A stretch of 64,000 nucleotides of DNA from Anaerococcus prevotii DSM 20548 (GTDB taxonomy: Bacteria; Bacillota; Clostridia; Tissierellales; Peptoniphilaceae). A program made the translations under genes and the position numbers. The stretch is from positions 1 to 64,000 of the forward strand of contig NC_013164.1 of assembly GCF_000024105.1 (NCBI RefSeq), written 5' to 3'. The notes under the pieces are model-generated. The model worked only from the letters and a program-made list of their open reading frames with translations, searched no databases and was not told the DNA's origin. Shown here piece after piece: positions 24,634-35,001 of this stretch; the stretch's first letter is position 1, and every line of letters begins with the position of its first letter.

Positions 24634-27600
24634 ATGGAATTTGATGCGAGAAAAGAAATTAAACTAATAATTGAAAAATGGTTAAAAGATACCTTGAAGA
24701 AATCAGACATAAAAGAAAATGACAATTTAATAGAAAAAGGCTTAAGTTCCATGCAAGTAATGCAACTTTCAGGAATTCTTAAAAAAGAAGGACTTAGAAT
24801 ATCCTTCGCAAAGCTCATTGAGAAGCCTACACTTAATTCATGGTTTGACCTAGTAGCTAATTCAAAAATTATTAAGAAACATTCAAAAGATAATAAGAAA
24901 TCAAATGATGGCAAAGATTCATTCAATCTTACAGATGTTCAATATTCTTATTTTATAGGCAGAAGTTATGATCAAACTCTAGGTGGAGTGGGTTGTCATG
25001 CCTATATTGAAATAGATGGAAAAGATATAGATTATAAAAGATTGAATGATGCATGGAATAAACTTCAATATAGACATCCAATGCTCAGAGCAAGATTCAC
25101 AGAAGATGGAAAACAAGAAATATTAGATAAACCTTTTAGCGAAGAAATTGAAGTTTTTGACTTGTCTAATTTAGATGAAGAAGAAACCAAAATTAGACTA
25201 GATAAAATACGAGAAAATTTATCTCATAGAAAACTTAGAGTAGAAATGGGAGAAGTCGCAGGATTAAAACTTGCGAATCTATCACAAAATAGAAACAAAA
25301 TTTTCTTTGATTTAGATTTGTTAGTTGCTGATGTAATGAGTTTGAGCCTTATTTTAAAAGAATTAGGAGAATTGTATTTAGGAAAAGAATTAGACAATCT
25401 AAACAGTTATACTTTTAAAGACTATATAAATAATCTTGAAGTAGACTCTGAAATTTATAAAAAAGACCAAGAGTTTTGGAAAGAAAAAATAGACTCATTT
25501 GAAATAGAAAGACCTAATTTACCATTAAGAAAAGATCCTGAACAAATCAAAGAAACAAGATTTACTAGAAGAAAACGAGTTATTGAAAAAGATAAGTGGA
25601 GCAAAATAAAAGAGCTTGCAGCAAGCTATAAATCTACGCCATCAATGGTTTTATTAACTGCATATGATTTAATTCTAGAAAGATGGACTAACCAAGATAA
25701 GTTTTTTATAAACTTACCATTATTTAATAGAGATCTTTCAAACGAAAACATGAAAGATATGGTGGCAGACTTTACAAATATCTTATTAGTAGAGCATGAA
25801 AGAAAAAATTATACTTCTTTCCTAGAAACCTTGAATAGAATAAGCAAAACCTTTATAGACAATGTTAGCCATTCATCTTATAGTGGAGTACAAGTTCAAA
25901 GGGATATATCAAAATCACAGGGTACAAGCCTTAATGTAGCACCTGTAGTTTTTGCGTGCAACATAGACTATCCACTAGAAACTGAAATTTCAAGGAAAGC
26001 TTTGGGCAAAATTACATATATGGTTTCACAAACTCCAGGAGTATGGTTAGATTTCCAATCTTATATAAAAGATGGAGATTTAGTATTGTGCTGGGATAGT
26101 GTAGATGAACTTTTCCCTGAAAAAATGTTAGATGATATGTTAAATTCTTTAGAAAAACAACTTTTAAGACTAACAGAAAAAGAAAATTGGGAAAGCAAAT
26201 TTGATGTGCTATCAGAAAATCAAAAACTAGCAAGAGAAAAAGAGCTTCAATCAATTCTTCCATTAAACTTTCCTGATGAAAGATTATATGACGGATTTAT
26301 AAAAAATGTAAAAGAAAATCCAGAAAAAATTGCAATTATAGATTCAGAAACTAAAGAAGAAATATCCTATATGGACTTATATGAAAAATCCTTAAAAATA
26401 GCTGGATTTTTAAAGGAAAATGGAATAAAAAAGGGAGAATATGTAGGTATTACTCTTCCAAGATCAAGCAAACAAATTTATGCTATATTTGGAATACTTT
26501 TTTCTGGAGCGGCATATGTTGCTGTTGGGATAAATCAACCTAGCGAAAGACGAACTAAAATATACGAACAAATTGGCATAAAGTTTGTCATAAGTGACAA
26601 TAAAACAATAGAAAATTGCAAACTAGATACAGGAGAAGTTTCTTTAATTGACTTAGACAAAGCTATAGACAAATCCTTAGGTCTTGATAATCCTATAAAA
26701 GTAAGTCCTTTTGACTCAGCCTATATAATAATGACATCAGGTACTACAGGAGTGCCAAAGGGTGTTGAGATCATGCACACAAGTGCCATTAATACTATTA
26801 ATGATTTAAATGAAAAATATTCTATTAATTCAAATGATACGTTACTTATGGTGTCAGCAATAGACTTTGACTTATCAGTATATGATATTTTTGCAATACT
26901 TGGTGTAGGTGGAACTCTAATAACAACTAATGAAGATAATTATCGTAATCCTGATGAATGGATTAGAATTATTGAAAAATTTAAGGTAAGTGTGTGGGAC
27001 TCTGTACCTATACTTTTTGACATGCTCGTAACTATGGCAGAGGGTGAAAAGAAAAACTTACCACTTAGAATTGTTATGTTATCAGGAGATTGGATATCAA
27101 AAGACTTACCAGGAAGATTTTACAAGTTAAGCGAAAAAGAAAATTCCATTGTTGTAGCTATGGGCGGTGCAACAGAAGCATCTATATGGTCAAATTATTT
27201 AAATGCACCAAGAGAAATACCAAAAGATTGGATATCAATTCCATATGGAAGACCACTTAAAAACCAAGTCTATAGAGTAGTAGATGAATTAGGTAGAATA
27301 TGCCCTAATTATGTTAAGGGAGAACTTTTAATTGGTGGGGTAGGTGTCGCTAAATGTTATCATGGAGATGAAGACCTAACTAATAATAAGTATTTTGAAG
27401 AAGATGGGATTAGGTGGTATAGAACTGGAGATAATGGAAGATTTTGGAATGATGGTACTATTGAATTTCTTGGAAGAAAAGACACTCAAGTAAAAATTAA
27501 AGGTCATAGAATTGAACTTGGGGAAATCGAAGATGCTATAAGTAAATTTGATGGTGTTAAAAAAGTAGTAGTTGATTTTATAGAAAAAGTAAACAGCAAA

Positions 27601-29127
27601 AATCTAGTAGCCTTTGTAAAAATTGACAAGGATTCTGATAACTTTAATATTAATAAATGTTTAGAAAAAATAGACACTTCTTTTATTGAGGAAGTAGAAG
27701 AAATCTGTTATGAGGATATAGAGGCACAAAATGAAAAAATAAATAATCTGGTTGCCAAAACTATTATAAATGTCTTTAAAAGCTTTGAACTTGATTTAGT
27801 AAATAATAGCTACTCAATTGTTGATATTTATAATAAAATTAAGGATTCAAAAAGAAATAGATTTATAATTGAAAATTGGATAAATAAACTTTTATCTTTA
27901 AAATATTTAGAATTTAAGAATGAAAAATATTCATTAAGAGAAGATGAGATTTTCATAAATGAAGATAGTTGCAATAATGAAATAGGCAATTATTTAAAGG
28001 ATTTAGAATTGGAGCTTATAAAGATTTTGTCGGGAGAAAATGATCCTATAGAAGCCTTTTATTCAGATTCAAATAAATCCTATATGTCAAAATTTGCAGA
28101 AGAACTTTTAGGATATAAAGAATCAATTAATAGCATTATAAATTCAATAAAGGCTTATGCAAGATTAAATAATAAGAAAAATATAAAAATCTTAGAATAT
28201 GGAACTAGAAATAGCGAACTAACTACTACTATTTTTAAAGAGATTGAAGAATTTGTTAGTGATTATATTTATGTTGATAGTTCTATCTACTTTAGAAATA
28301 ATCTATCTGACTTGGAGAGTGATAGTAAATATAAATATGTTTGCATAAATGATAACTTAGGAACTTCTTTAGATGAAGATGATTTTGATATTGTTATAGC
28401 TATAAACTCGATTCACAGAAGTAATGACAAAAAGACTCTTATAGAAGAAATGCTAAAAGCGTTGAAAGTCAAAGGACTTATTATTGGTAATGAATTAAAA
28501 AATAATAACCTACTACCTATAATTACAGCAGATATAATAAATGAGCAGCCATTTAACGAAGTAAGACCAGCTGATTTTGACAATTATGATTGTGAAGTCC
28601 TCTATATAAACAGTGAAAAAAGGACAGAATGCTCTAATTTTATAACTTTTACAATAGCTAACTTAAAAGAAAACAAGTATACCTTTGAAAAATTAAGAAG
28701 TTATTTATCACATGAAATACCAAGCTATATGATTCCTACTAATTTCTATCAAGTAGATGAAGTTCCATTAAATAAAAATGGAAAAGTTGATAGGAAGAAA
28801 TTGAAAAATAAAATTATTAAGAATCAAACAAAAAATATGGATTATAGTAAAAAGATTGTGTATCCAAGCACTGATTTAGAAAAAAAGATGTTAAGAGTTT
28901 GGGTTAAATGCTTGGGAAATAAAAATATTAGTGTTTATGATAACTTCTTTTCTTTAGGAGGAGATTCGTTAATTGGATCTAGAATAATCAATGAATTAAA
29001 GAAAGATAGTATTAATATATCTGTTGCAGAACTTTATGAATTTGAAACGATATCTGAATGTGCTAAATATATAACAAATAGAGATAATGGGCAAAAAAAT
29101 CCAGTTGAGGTTGGTGAGATTGAATGA
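24634..29127 (+). CDS. NRPS, ArCP-Cy-A(degenerate MT/E)-PCP, PchE/HMWP2-like
   Basis: This 1497-residue enzyme builds the first thiazoline. An aryl carrier domain with GLSSMQ (S39) starts it. A heterocyclization domain (about 88-520) has DLLVAD in place of the condensation motif, and SQTPGVWLD. The adenylation domain has TSGTTGVPKG (near 694), FDLSVYDIF, GGATEAS, YRTGD and GRKDTQVKIKGHRIELGE (near 945). A methyltransferase-like insert at about 1000-1300 lacks the glycine-rich SAM loop (ILEYGTRNSEL near 1184), as in the epimerizing insert of PchE. NKNGKVDRKK is A10, and GGDSLIGS near 1445 is the PCP serine. Cysteine is the expected substrate (inferred). Confidence 0.9.
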   Translation: MEFDARKEIKLIIEKWLKDTLKKSDIKENDNLIEKGLSSMQVMQLSGILKKEGLRISFAKLIEKPTLNSWFDLVANSKIIKKHSKDNKKSNDGKDSFNLTDVQYSYFIGRSYDQTLGGVGCHAYIEIDGKDIDYKRLNDAWNKLQYRHPMLRARFTEDGKQEILDKPFSEEIEVFDLSNLDEEETKIRLDKIRENLSHRKLRVEMGEVAGLKLANLSQNRNKIFFDLDLLVADVMSLSLILKELGELYLGKELDNLNSYTFKDYINNLEVDSEIYKKDQEFWKEKIDSFEIERPNLPLRKDPEQIKETRFTRRKRVIEKDKWSKIKELAASYKSTPSMVLLTAYDLILERWTNQDKFFINLPLFNRDLSNENMKDMVADFTNILLVEHERKNYTSFLETLNRISKTFIDNVSHSSYSGVQVQRDISKSQGTSLNVAPVVFACNIDYPLETEISRKALGKITYMVSQTPGVWLDFQSYIKDGDLVLCWDSVDELFPEKMLDDMLNSLEKQLLRLTEKENWESKFDVLSENQKLAREKELQSILPLNFPDERLYDGFIKNVKENPEKIAIIDSETKEEISYMDLYEKSLKIAGFLKENGIKKGEYVGITLPRSSKQIYAIFGILFSGAAYVAVGINQPSERRTKIYEQIGIKFVISDNKTIENCKLDTGEVSLIDLDKAIDKSLGLDNPIKVSPFDSAYIIMTSGTTGVPKGVEIMHTSAINTINDLNEKYSINSNDTLLMVSAIDFDLSVYDIFAILGVGGTLITTNEDNYRNPDEWIRIIEKFKVSVWDSVPILFDMLVTMAEGEKKNLPLRIVMLSGDWISKDLPGRFYKLSEKENSIVVAMGGATEASIWSNYLNAPREIPKDWISIPYGRPLKNQVYRVVDELGRICPNYVKGELLIGGVGVAKCYHGDEDLTNNKYFEEDGIRWYRTGDNGRFWNDGTIEFLGRKDTQVKIKGHRIELGEIEDAISKFDGVKKVVVDFIEKVNSKNLVAFVKIDKDSDNFNINKCLEKIDTSFIEEVEEICYEDIEAQNEKINNLVAKTIINVFKSFELDLVNNSYSIVDIYNKIKDSKRNRFIIENWINKLLSLKYLEFKNEKYSLREDEIFINEDSCNNEIGNYLKDLELELIKILSGENDPIEAFYSDSNKSYMSKFAEELLGYKESINSIINSIKAYARLNNKKNIKILEYGTRNSELTTTIFKEIEEFVSDYIYVDSSIYFRNNLSDLESDSKYKYVCINDNLGTSLDEDDFDIVIAINSIHRSNDKKTLIEEMLKALKVKGLIIGNELKNNNLLPIITADIINEQPFNEVRPADFDNYDCEVLYINSEKRTECSNFITFTIANLKENKYTFEKLRSYLSHEIPSYMIPTNFYQVDEVPLNKNGKVDRKKLKNKIIKNQTKNMDYSKKIVYPSTDLEKKMLRVWVKCLGNKNISVYDNFFSLGGDSLIGSRIINELKKDSINISVAELYEFETISECAKYITNRDNGQKNPVEVGEIE

Positions 29128-31295
29128 GCAAAATTAAAGTTATTGTTTGTGGGACAAAATTTGGACAATTTTATATAGAAGCATTGCATAGATACGATAC
29201 TGGATTTAAATTGTCTGGCATTCTGTCTAATGGTAGTAACCAAAGTAAGGTTTGTTCAGATAAATATAATGTACCATTATATACAAATATTTCAGATATT
29301 CCTAAAGATATAAAGTTGGCTTTTGTAATTATTAGAAGCGATGTAATGGGAGGTTCAGGTACAGATGTAATAATTGAATTGTTAAAGAGAGGTATAAATG
29401 TTGTTGCAGAGCAACCTTTACATGTAAAAGATATACAAAAGTGTGTAAAAGAAGCATTAAAAAACAATGTACTCTTTAGAATTGCCAATATTTATAAAAA
29501 TATGGAGACTATAAAATTATACAAAGAAAAAATAATAGAATTTATCCCTGATAGTGAAATTACAAACATAGAAGTAACTGTATCAAATCAAATAGTTTTT
29601 TCTTTAATAGAAGTATTGGAGGAAATATTCGGGGACGAATTAATGCTATTAAATTCTGATGAAATAAAACCAAATATGGATGACTCATCACTCATATGTA
29701 GGATAGGCTCTAAGCTATTATTACTAAAAATTTTAAATAGGGTAGATGCTTTTGATCCAGATAATACTATGCCTTATATGTTAAATATTAAAACATTTAC
29801 AAATTATGGAACATTAGAGTTATATGAATTATTTGGACCCATAATATGGAAACCAATGGTAAAGGTGGCTCATAATTATTTCACAGCAAAAGAGGTAAAT
29901 GTGACATTGCAGACCAATGTATGTTATATGGAAGAACTTTACTCAAATAACTCTTTTGAAGAAATATTTTCTAAATATTGGATTAACTCAATTAAATCTA
30001 CAATAATCAACATAAAACAAGATTTTTCTAAAGGTGAGTATTTAAGTAAACAAGATAAACATTGTTACCAAAGAATGGTTGAAAATGGAGTTAAATGGAA
30101 TGCAATTGGAAATATTATAGGATATCCTCATTTATCATTAATAAAAAGAGAAGATTCCAATATAACCTCACGTATAATAAAAACGTTTAATGTAGAAAGA
30201 GCGACTAACACTGGTGACATAAGTATTAAATTAAAGGAATGTAGTTTTCAAGAGATTAAACTTCAAAAAAGGATATTAGATATTGCTTGTCTTGAATCTG
30301 TTTATTATAACTTGTTTAAGATTAATAATTTTATAATTAATGAAGAAATAAAGATATCTAACATTTTTAAAATAATTGGAGGAGATTTAAAAAGAGAAAG
30401 AGTATTAAAAAGATGGCTTAAAATTCTTGAAAAAGAGAAATATATAGTGATATCGGAGGAATATATTAAATTCATAGTAAATATTAATGAAGATAAAATG
30501 TTATATAACTGGAAAAGAGCAAAAAAATTTTTAATACCACATTTTACTGATGAAGTTGTAGTCGATTATTATATGGATCATAGTAGAGAATTCATTAATA
30601 TATTATCTGGAAATTTAAATCCTATGTTATTATTATTCCCTAATGGAGATGATAAAATAGCCGTTGAATTTTATAGACAAAATTCGATGGAAAAAATCTT
30701 GGCAAAAGAGATATCAAAGCATATTTGTGATTATGTAAAAAAAGCTAAAAGAAAGATACGTATATTAGAGATTGGAGCTGGAACTGGAGCTACGAGTGAG
30801 TATATATTTTCTAATAGCGATTTAACAAACAATAATTGCGAGTATATTTTTTCGGATGTAAGTCAATATTTTTTGAATAATGCTAAAAGAAAATATGCGT
30901 ATGAATATATAAAATTCAAAAAAATAGATTTCAATAAAAGCTTTATGGAACAAAAAATCTTTAATAATAGTTTTGATATTGTTATTTCAGCTGGAGCCTT
31001 AAATAATTCTATTGACACAAAAGTTGTTGTCGAAAATATTTTTAATTTAGTAAAGAGTGGAGGGCTAATTTTAATAACAGAACCAGTAGGAGAGCATTAT
31101 GAGATTGCTTTATCTCAGTCTTTTCTGATGAATATTCCAATAGATGAAAGGTATGAATCGAATATCACATTCCTTAATTTGAATCAGTGGGTGGATTTAC
31201 TTTCTCAAACAGGATTTATCACAAACTATTGGCCTGATGAGACTAATCCTTTGTCAGGATTAAATAAATATTTATTTATGGTAAGAAAGGAGTAA
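29124..31295 (+). CDS. thiazolinyl imide reductase fused to methyltransferase
   Basis: The N-terminal ~350 of 723 residues resemble PchG/YbtU reductases: a nucleotide-binding start KVIVCGTKFGQFYIEAL, VIIRSDVMGGSGTD, and VVAEQPLH, which match the Gfo/Idh/MocA-like fold of that family. These reduce a thiazoline to a thiazolidine using NADPH. The C-terminal ~300 residues are a SAM-dependent methyltransferase with an intact ILEIGAGTGATSEYIF loop near 547 and GGLILITEP. In pyochelin and yersiniabactin this methyltransferase sits inside an NRPS adenylation domain. Here it is on the reductase, apparently acting in trans. It overlaps the previous gene by four bases. Confidence 0.82.
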   Translation: MSKIKVIVCGTKFGQFYIEALHRYDTGFKLSGILSNGSNQSKVCSDKYNVPLYTNISDIPKDIKLAFVIIRSDVMGGSGTDVIIELLKRGINVVAEQPLHVKDIQKCVKEALKNNVLFRIANIYKNMETIKLYKEKIIEFIPDSEITNIEVTVSNQIVFSLIEVLEEIFGDELMLLNSDEIKPNMDDSSLICRIGSKLLLLKILNRVDAFDPDNTMPYMLNIKTFTNYGTLELYELFGPIIWKPMVKVAHNYFTAKEVNVTLQTNVCYMEELYSNNSFEEIFSKYWINSIKSTIINIKQDFSKGEYLSKQDKHCYQRMVENGVKWNAIGNIIGYPHLSLIKREDSNITSRIIKTFNVERATNTGDISIKLKECSFQEIKLQKRILDIACLESVYYNLFKINNFIINEEIKISNIFKIIGGDLKRERVLKRWLKILEKEKYIVISEEYIKFIVNINEDKMLYNWKRAKKFLIPHFTDEVVVDYYMDHSREFINILSGNLNPMLLLFPNGDDKIAVEFYRQNSMEKILAKEISKHICDYVKKAKRKIRILEIGAGTGATSEYIFSNSDLTNNNCEYIFSDVSQYFLNNAKRKYAYEYIKFKKIDFNKSFMEQKIFNNSFDIVISAGALNNSIDTKVVVENIFNLVKSGGLILITEPVGEHYEIALSQSFLMNIPIDERYESNITFLNLNQWVDLLSQTGFITNYWPDETNPLSGLNKYLFMVRKE

Positions 31296-31298
31296 ATT

Positions 31299-34064
31299 GT
31301 GAGCAATATTGAACATAATAACTTGTCAGAATTAATTAGTAAGCTAAGAAATGAAGGAATATATTTGTTTGAAGAAAATGGTAAGTTAAAGTATAAATCA
31401 AATATTCATCATTTGAATAAACAAGTATTGAATTTACTGTCTAAAAACAAAGAAAGAATATTGCAAATTCTAAATATGGAGAATAAAATTTCTAGTTTAG
31501 TAAAATCACAATATGAAAATAGTTTTCCGCTTACAGAGATTCAATTAGCATACATTATGGGAAAGGGAGATTTTTATAAATATGGTAACACATCTTGTCA
31601 TGTTTATATAGAGGTGGTTTATCCAAAATTAGATAGGAAAAAAGTTGAAAAGATTTGGGGAGATTTGGTTTTTAGACATGAAATGTTAAGAGTAGTGTTT
31701 GATTCATTGAACTACACACAAAAAATAACTAAAAATGCACATTTTACCTTATTTGATAACTGCAATGAAAACGAATCATATGTTATTAAAAATTTATCTC
31801 ATAAAATTTATAAGAATGAAAAATATCCATTGTTTGACATAGCTTTATTACAGATAGGTGATCAATCAAAGTTAATTTTATCATTTGATATGATGATAGC
31901 GGATTGGAGAAGCATTTGGATATTAATTGAAGAATTTGAAACTTTATATTTTACAACAAAATCTTTATCAAAAATAGAATATTCATTTAAAGATTACGTA
32001 AATTCAGAAATTATTAGAAAGCAATTGCCAAAATATTATACCGATAAAAACTATTGGATAGAAAAAATTGATGAATTATATTTAACTCCTGAAATTGAGA
32101 AACTTAGCTTGGAAACCGTCGAAAATAACGTAAGATTCACGAGGTATAAACATTCAATTGATAAAGAAAAATGGGAAAAAATTAAACTTAATGGACAAAA
32201 GTTTGGAATAACAGCTTCTTGTACTCTATTAACTATATATTCTTTAGTAATTTCACAGTATAGCACTAACAAGAAATTTGCAATAAATTGTACAGTTATG
32301 GATAGAGATAAATATGGCAAAACAACGGAAAACCTAGTAGGGGATTTTACTAATATTATGTTATTAGGTGTTGATTTTAGTAAAATAAATAGTTTTAAAG
32401 ATTACTCAAAGTCGATACAAAATAACCTTGTCAGTGATTTAGAACATTCTTCTTTTTCAGGGATAGATGTATTGAGAGAAATAAGAAGGAATGGAAAGTA
32501 CAGAAATAATATATATCCTTACGTTTTTACTAGTAGCATAGGTACTAACAGCAATAAAGGATTGACAATTGGTAAATATAACGGCAACTGTATTTCTCAA
32601 ACACCTCAAGTATTTATAGATTGCCAAGTTACTGATTTTGATGGGAAATTATATATTAATTGGGATGTTAGAGATAATATATTTAAAAAGAATCTTCTTG
32701 AAGAAATGTTCAATTTATTTATCAACATAATAGAAGATCTTTTAGAAGAGGAAAACTGGGGTAAGTCTTATAATACTAAAAATTCTATCAATTTAAAGGA
32801 CTCAGAAACAATAAATAAAGAAAATTATAATAACCTAGAGAACTTTGAAAAGAAGCTTGATATAGAAGCTGATATTCTATGTGAAGAATCTAGATTAATG
32901 AAGAAGATTTTAAAAGAAATTTGGTCTGATTTATTGGTAAAAAATATTGAAGAAACAGCAGACCTATTTATTAATGGTGCAGATTCTCTACTAATAGCTC
33001 AAGCATCTTCTAAATTTTTAAATGAGTTGATATCAAAAGATATAGACAATATATCTTTTGATATAGTTATGAAAGCCATGTTGAGTAACTCTTCAATAAA
33101 TGAAATTGTAGAATATATAATTGAACGAGTGAATTTTAAGGAACAGACAGAAACGGAGGAAGTGCAATATAGTAAAAATAATATAGGGAAAGTTGAATTT
33201 TTAAGAAAAGGAAATTCAAGAGATTTGATTATTATTGTTCACTCAGGACTAGGAAGTGTAGATAGAATTAATCATTTTACTGATGAAATATTTAATTTGT
33301 CTAATCAAGATATATTAACAATAGAAATTGGAAATAAAGATAAATTTTTAACTTTAGATAATACTAATCTATATAAGTTATTAGGAGAAGAGTATTGTAA
33401 ATTAATAAATAATTATAGATATGAAAGTATCCATCTTATTGGGCATTGCATAGGTGGAATGATATCTTGTGAATTAGCTCGAGAACTATTAAAAACAGGG
33501 TTCAACGTGGATAAACTATCAGTAATTGATTCAATTTTTTCAACAAATTTAAACTATAAAGAAATAATAGAGGAGTTGTTATTTCTAAAAATGTTAGGAA
33601 TAAATTTTCATGACATTTCATGTGTTAATTTTAAAGAATCTGAATTAAAGATATATATTGATTTTAACACACATAATAGCGAGAATTTTTTAATTAATAA
33701 GAAAATAGAACGTGCTTTAAAATCGCTTCAAAAAATAAGTCAAGAAGAAAGATTTGAAAAATATTTTAATTTAGATATAAAAAAGAACACAGAATTCTTT
33801 AAAATGTTCGAAATATTTAAAAAGTTTTCGCTGACATCTGCAAACAATATATCACCAATATTAACTGATATTGATTTATATTTAGCTGAGGATGAAAATG
33901 AGATTATTCCCAAAAAAAGAGAAGATATTATTAGGTTTTGGAATGATATATGTGTAGGAGAATTTAATGTTATTAACATAAGAGGAAATCATATTTCTTG
34001 TATAGAAAATAAAGAAAACGCGGTAGATTTAGCAAAGATGGTTTGTGGAGTTAAAAATGCTTGA
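31299..34064 (+). CDS. NRPS, docking-Cy-PCP-TE without an adenylation domain
   Basis: This 921-residue protein should add and cyclize the second cysteine, then release the product. Residues 8-58 resemble a TubC-type docking domain (LRNEGIYLFEENGKLKYK). A heterocyclization domain (about 70-490) has DMMIAD and SQTPQVFID. A PCP follows (NGADSLLIAQ, serine near 561). The thioesterase (about 625-915) has GHCIGG near 714, so its nucleophile is Cys instead of Ser, and a late NHISCIE histidine. No adenylation domain is present; the PCP must be charged by the partner NRPS, as in yersiniabactin synthesis. GTG start behind AAGGAG. Confidence 0.87.
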   Translation: MSNIEHNNLSELISKLRNEGIYLFEENGKLKYKSNIHHLNKQVLNLLSKNKERILQILNMENKISSLVKSQYENSFPLTEIQLAYIMGKGDFYKYGNTSCHVYIEVVYPKLDRKKVEKIWGDLVFRHEMLRVVFDSLNYTQKITKNAHFTLFDNCNENESYVIKNLSHKIYKNEKYPLFDIALLQIGDQSKLILSFDMMIADWRSIWILIEEFETLYFTTKSLSKIEYSFKDYVNSEIIRKQLPKYYTDKNYWIEKIDELYLTPEIEKLSLETVENNVRFTRYKHSIDKEKWEKIKLNGQKFGITASCTLLTIYSLVISQYSTNKKFAINCTVMDRDKYGKTTENLVGDFTNIMLLGVDFSKINSFKDYSKSIQNNLVSDLEHSSFSGIDVLREIRRNGKYRNNIYPYVFTSSIGTNSNKGLTIGKYNGNCISQTPQVFIDCQVTDFDGKLYINWDVRDNIFKKNLLEEMFNLFINIIEDLLEEENWGKSYNTKNSINLKDSETINKENYNNLENFEKKLDIEADILCEESRLMKKILKEIWSDLLVKNIEETADLFINGADSLLIAQASSKFLNELISKDIDNISFDIVMKAMLSNSSINEIVEYIIERVNFKEQTETEEVQYSKNNIGKVEFLRKGNSRDLIIIVHSGLGSVDRINHFTDEIFNLSNQDILTIEIGNKDKFLTLDNTNLYKLLGEEYCKLINNYRYESIHLIGHCIGGMISCELARELLKTGFNVDKLSVIDSIFSTNLNYKEIIEELLFLKMLGINFHDISCVNFKESELKIYIDFNTHNSENFLINKKIERALKSLQKISQEERFEKYFNLDIKKNTEFFKMFEIFKKFSLTSANNISPILTDIDLYLAEDENEIIPKKREDIIRFWNDICVGEFNVINIRGNHISCIENKENAVDLAKMVCGVKNA

Positions 34065-35001
34065 ATTGAAAGTATTTAGAAATAGAATAGCAAACAAAAT
34101 ATTTGAATTAGTTTTAACATTATTAATTGTGAGCGCTTTGTCATTTGTTTTAATGAAATTATCTCCCGTCGATCCAGCTACTGCATATGCTAAAAGACAT
34201 ATCGGAAGTCCATCACCTGAGCAAATTGAAGAAGTAAGATTAAGATTTGGTTTTGATAAACCTCTATATGAACAATATTTTAACTGGATCAAAAATCTTT
34301 TTTCTCTAGACTTAGGACAGTCTTTAAGTAATGGCAAACCAGTCTGGGATAATATAATGTTGGCTTTGCCAAAAACTTTATCTGTTGTTTTCTTTTCCGC
34401 AATATTACAGGTAGTTTTAGTATTATCTTTGGGATGCATTACTTTCTTATGGAAGAGCAAGATAATCAATAAGCTTACAAATCTCTTATGCCTTATTGGT
34501 GTTTCAATTCCTAGCTTTTATATTGCTATTATCTTACTTGATATATTTGCAGTAAAGTGGGATTTGCTATCAGTAGCAGGTAATATTGGCATTACAAACT
34601 ATCTACTTCCTGCAATAACTTTAGGGATATTTGGGGCTTCTTTTTATTATCCACTATTTAAAGATGCTTTAGACAAAGAGAATGGTGAATATTATATTAT
34701 GTTTTTTAGAGCAAATGGTCTAAAGGAAATTACTTTGTTCGTGAAACATATATTGCCAAACTCGATAGTAAAGTTAATTCCAAATTTCTTCCAGAGTATT
34801 GGACTTATGATTGCAAATGTGGCAATAGTTGAGGGAGTTTTTTCTATTCCAGGATTTGGGTATTTGATTGTAAATTCTGTAATAAATCGTGATGCAACGA
34901 TGATTCATGGGTTGGTTTTCTTTTTAGCATTATTTATTGCACTTGCTAATATAATATCAGATTTGATAAACGATCTTTTGATAAAGGAAAGGGGAGATTA
35001 A
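34057..35001 (+). CDS. NikB/DppB-type ABC importer permease
   Basis: This 314-residue permease has about six hydrophobic segments and the family start and loop features (KLSPVDPATAY, RLRFGFDKPLYEQYFNWI, and the EAA-like loop near FRANGLKEITLF). The nickel/peptide importer family moves metals, metal chelates and peptides. I prefer ATG 34057 (TGGAG seven bases upstream), which overlaps the NRPS stop by eight bases. Coupling to the metallophore genes suggests uptake of the metal-metallophore complex. Confidence 0.85.
   Translation: MLELKVFRNRIANKIFELVLTLLIVSALSFVLMKLSPVDPATAYAKRHIGSPSPEQIEEVRLRFGFDKPLYEQYFNWIKNLFSLDLGQSLSNGKPVWDNIMLALPKTLSVVFFSAILQVVLVLSLGCITFLWKSKIINKLTNLLCLIGVSIPSFYIAIILLDIFAVKWDLLSVAGNIGITNYLLPAITLGIFGASFYYPLFKDALDKENGEYYIMFFRANGLKEITLFVKHILPNSIVKLIPNFFQSIGLMIANVAIVEGVFSIPGFGYLIVNSVINRDATMIHGLVFFLALFIALANIISDLINDLLIKERGD

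Noticed and set aside
24402-24926. 174-residue minus-strand frame
   Set aside because: Antisense to the aryl-AMP ligase and NRPS genes, whose motifs are unambiguous.
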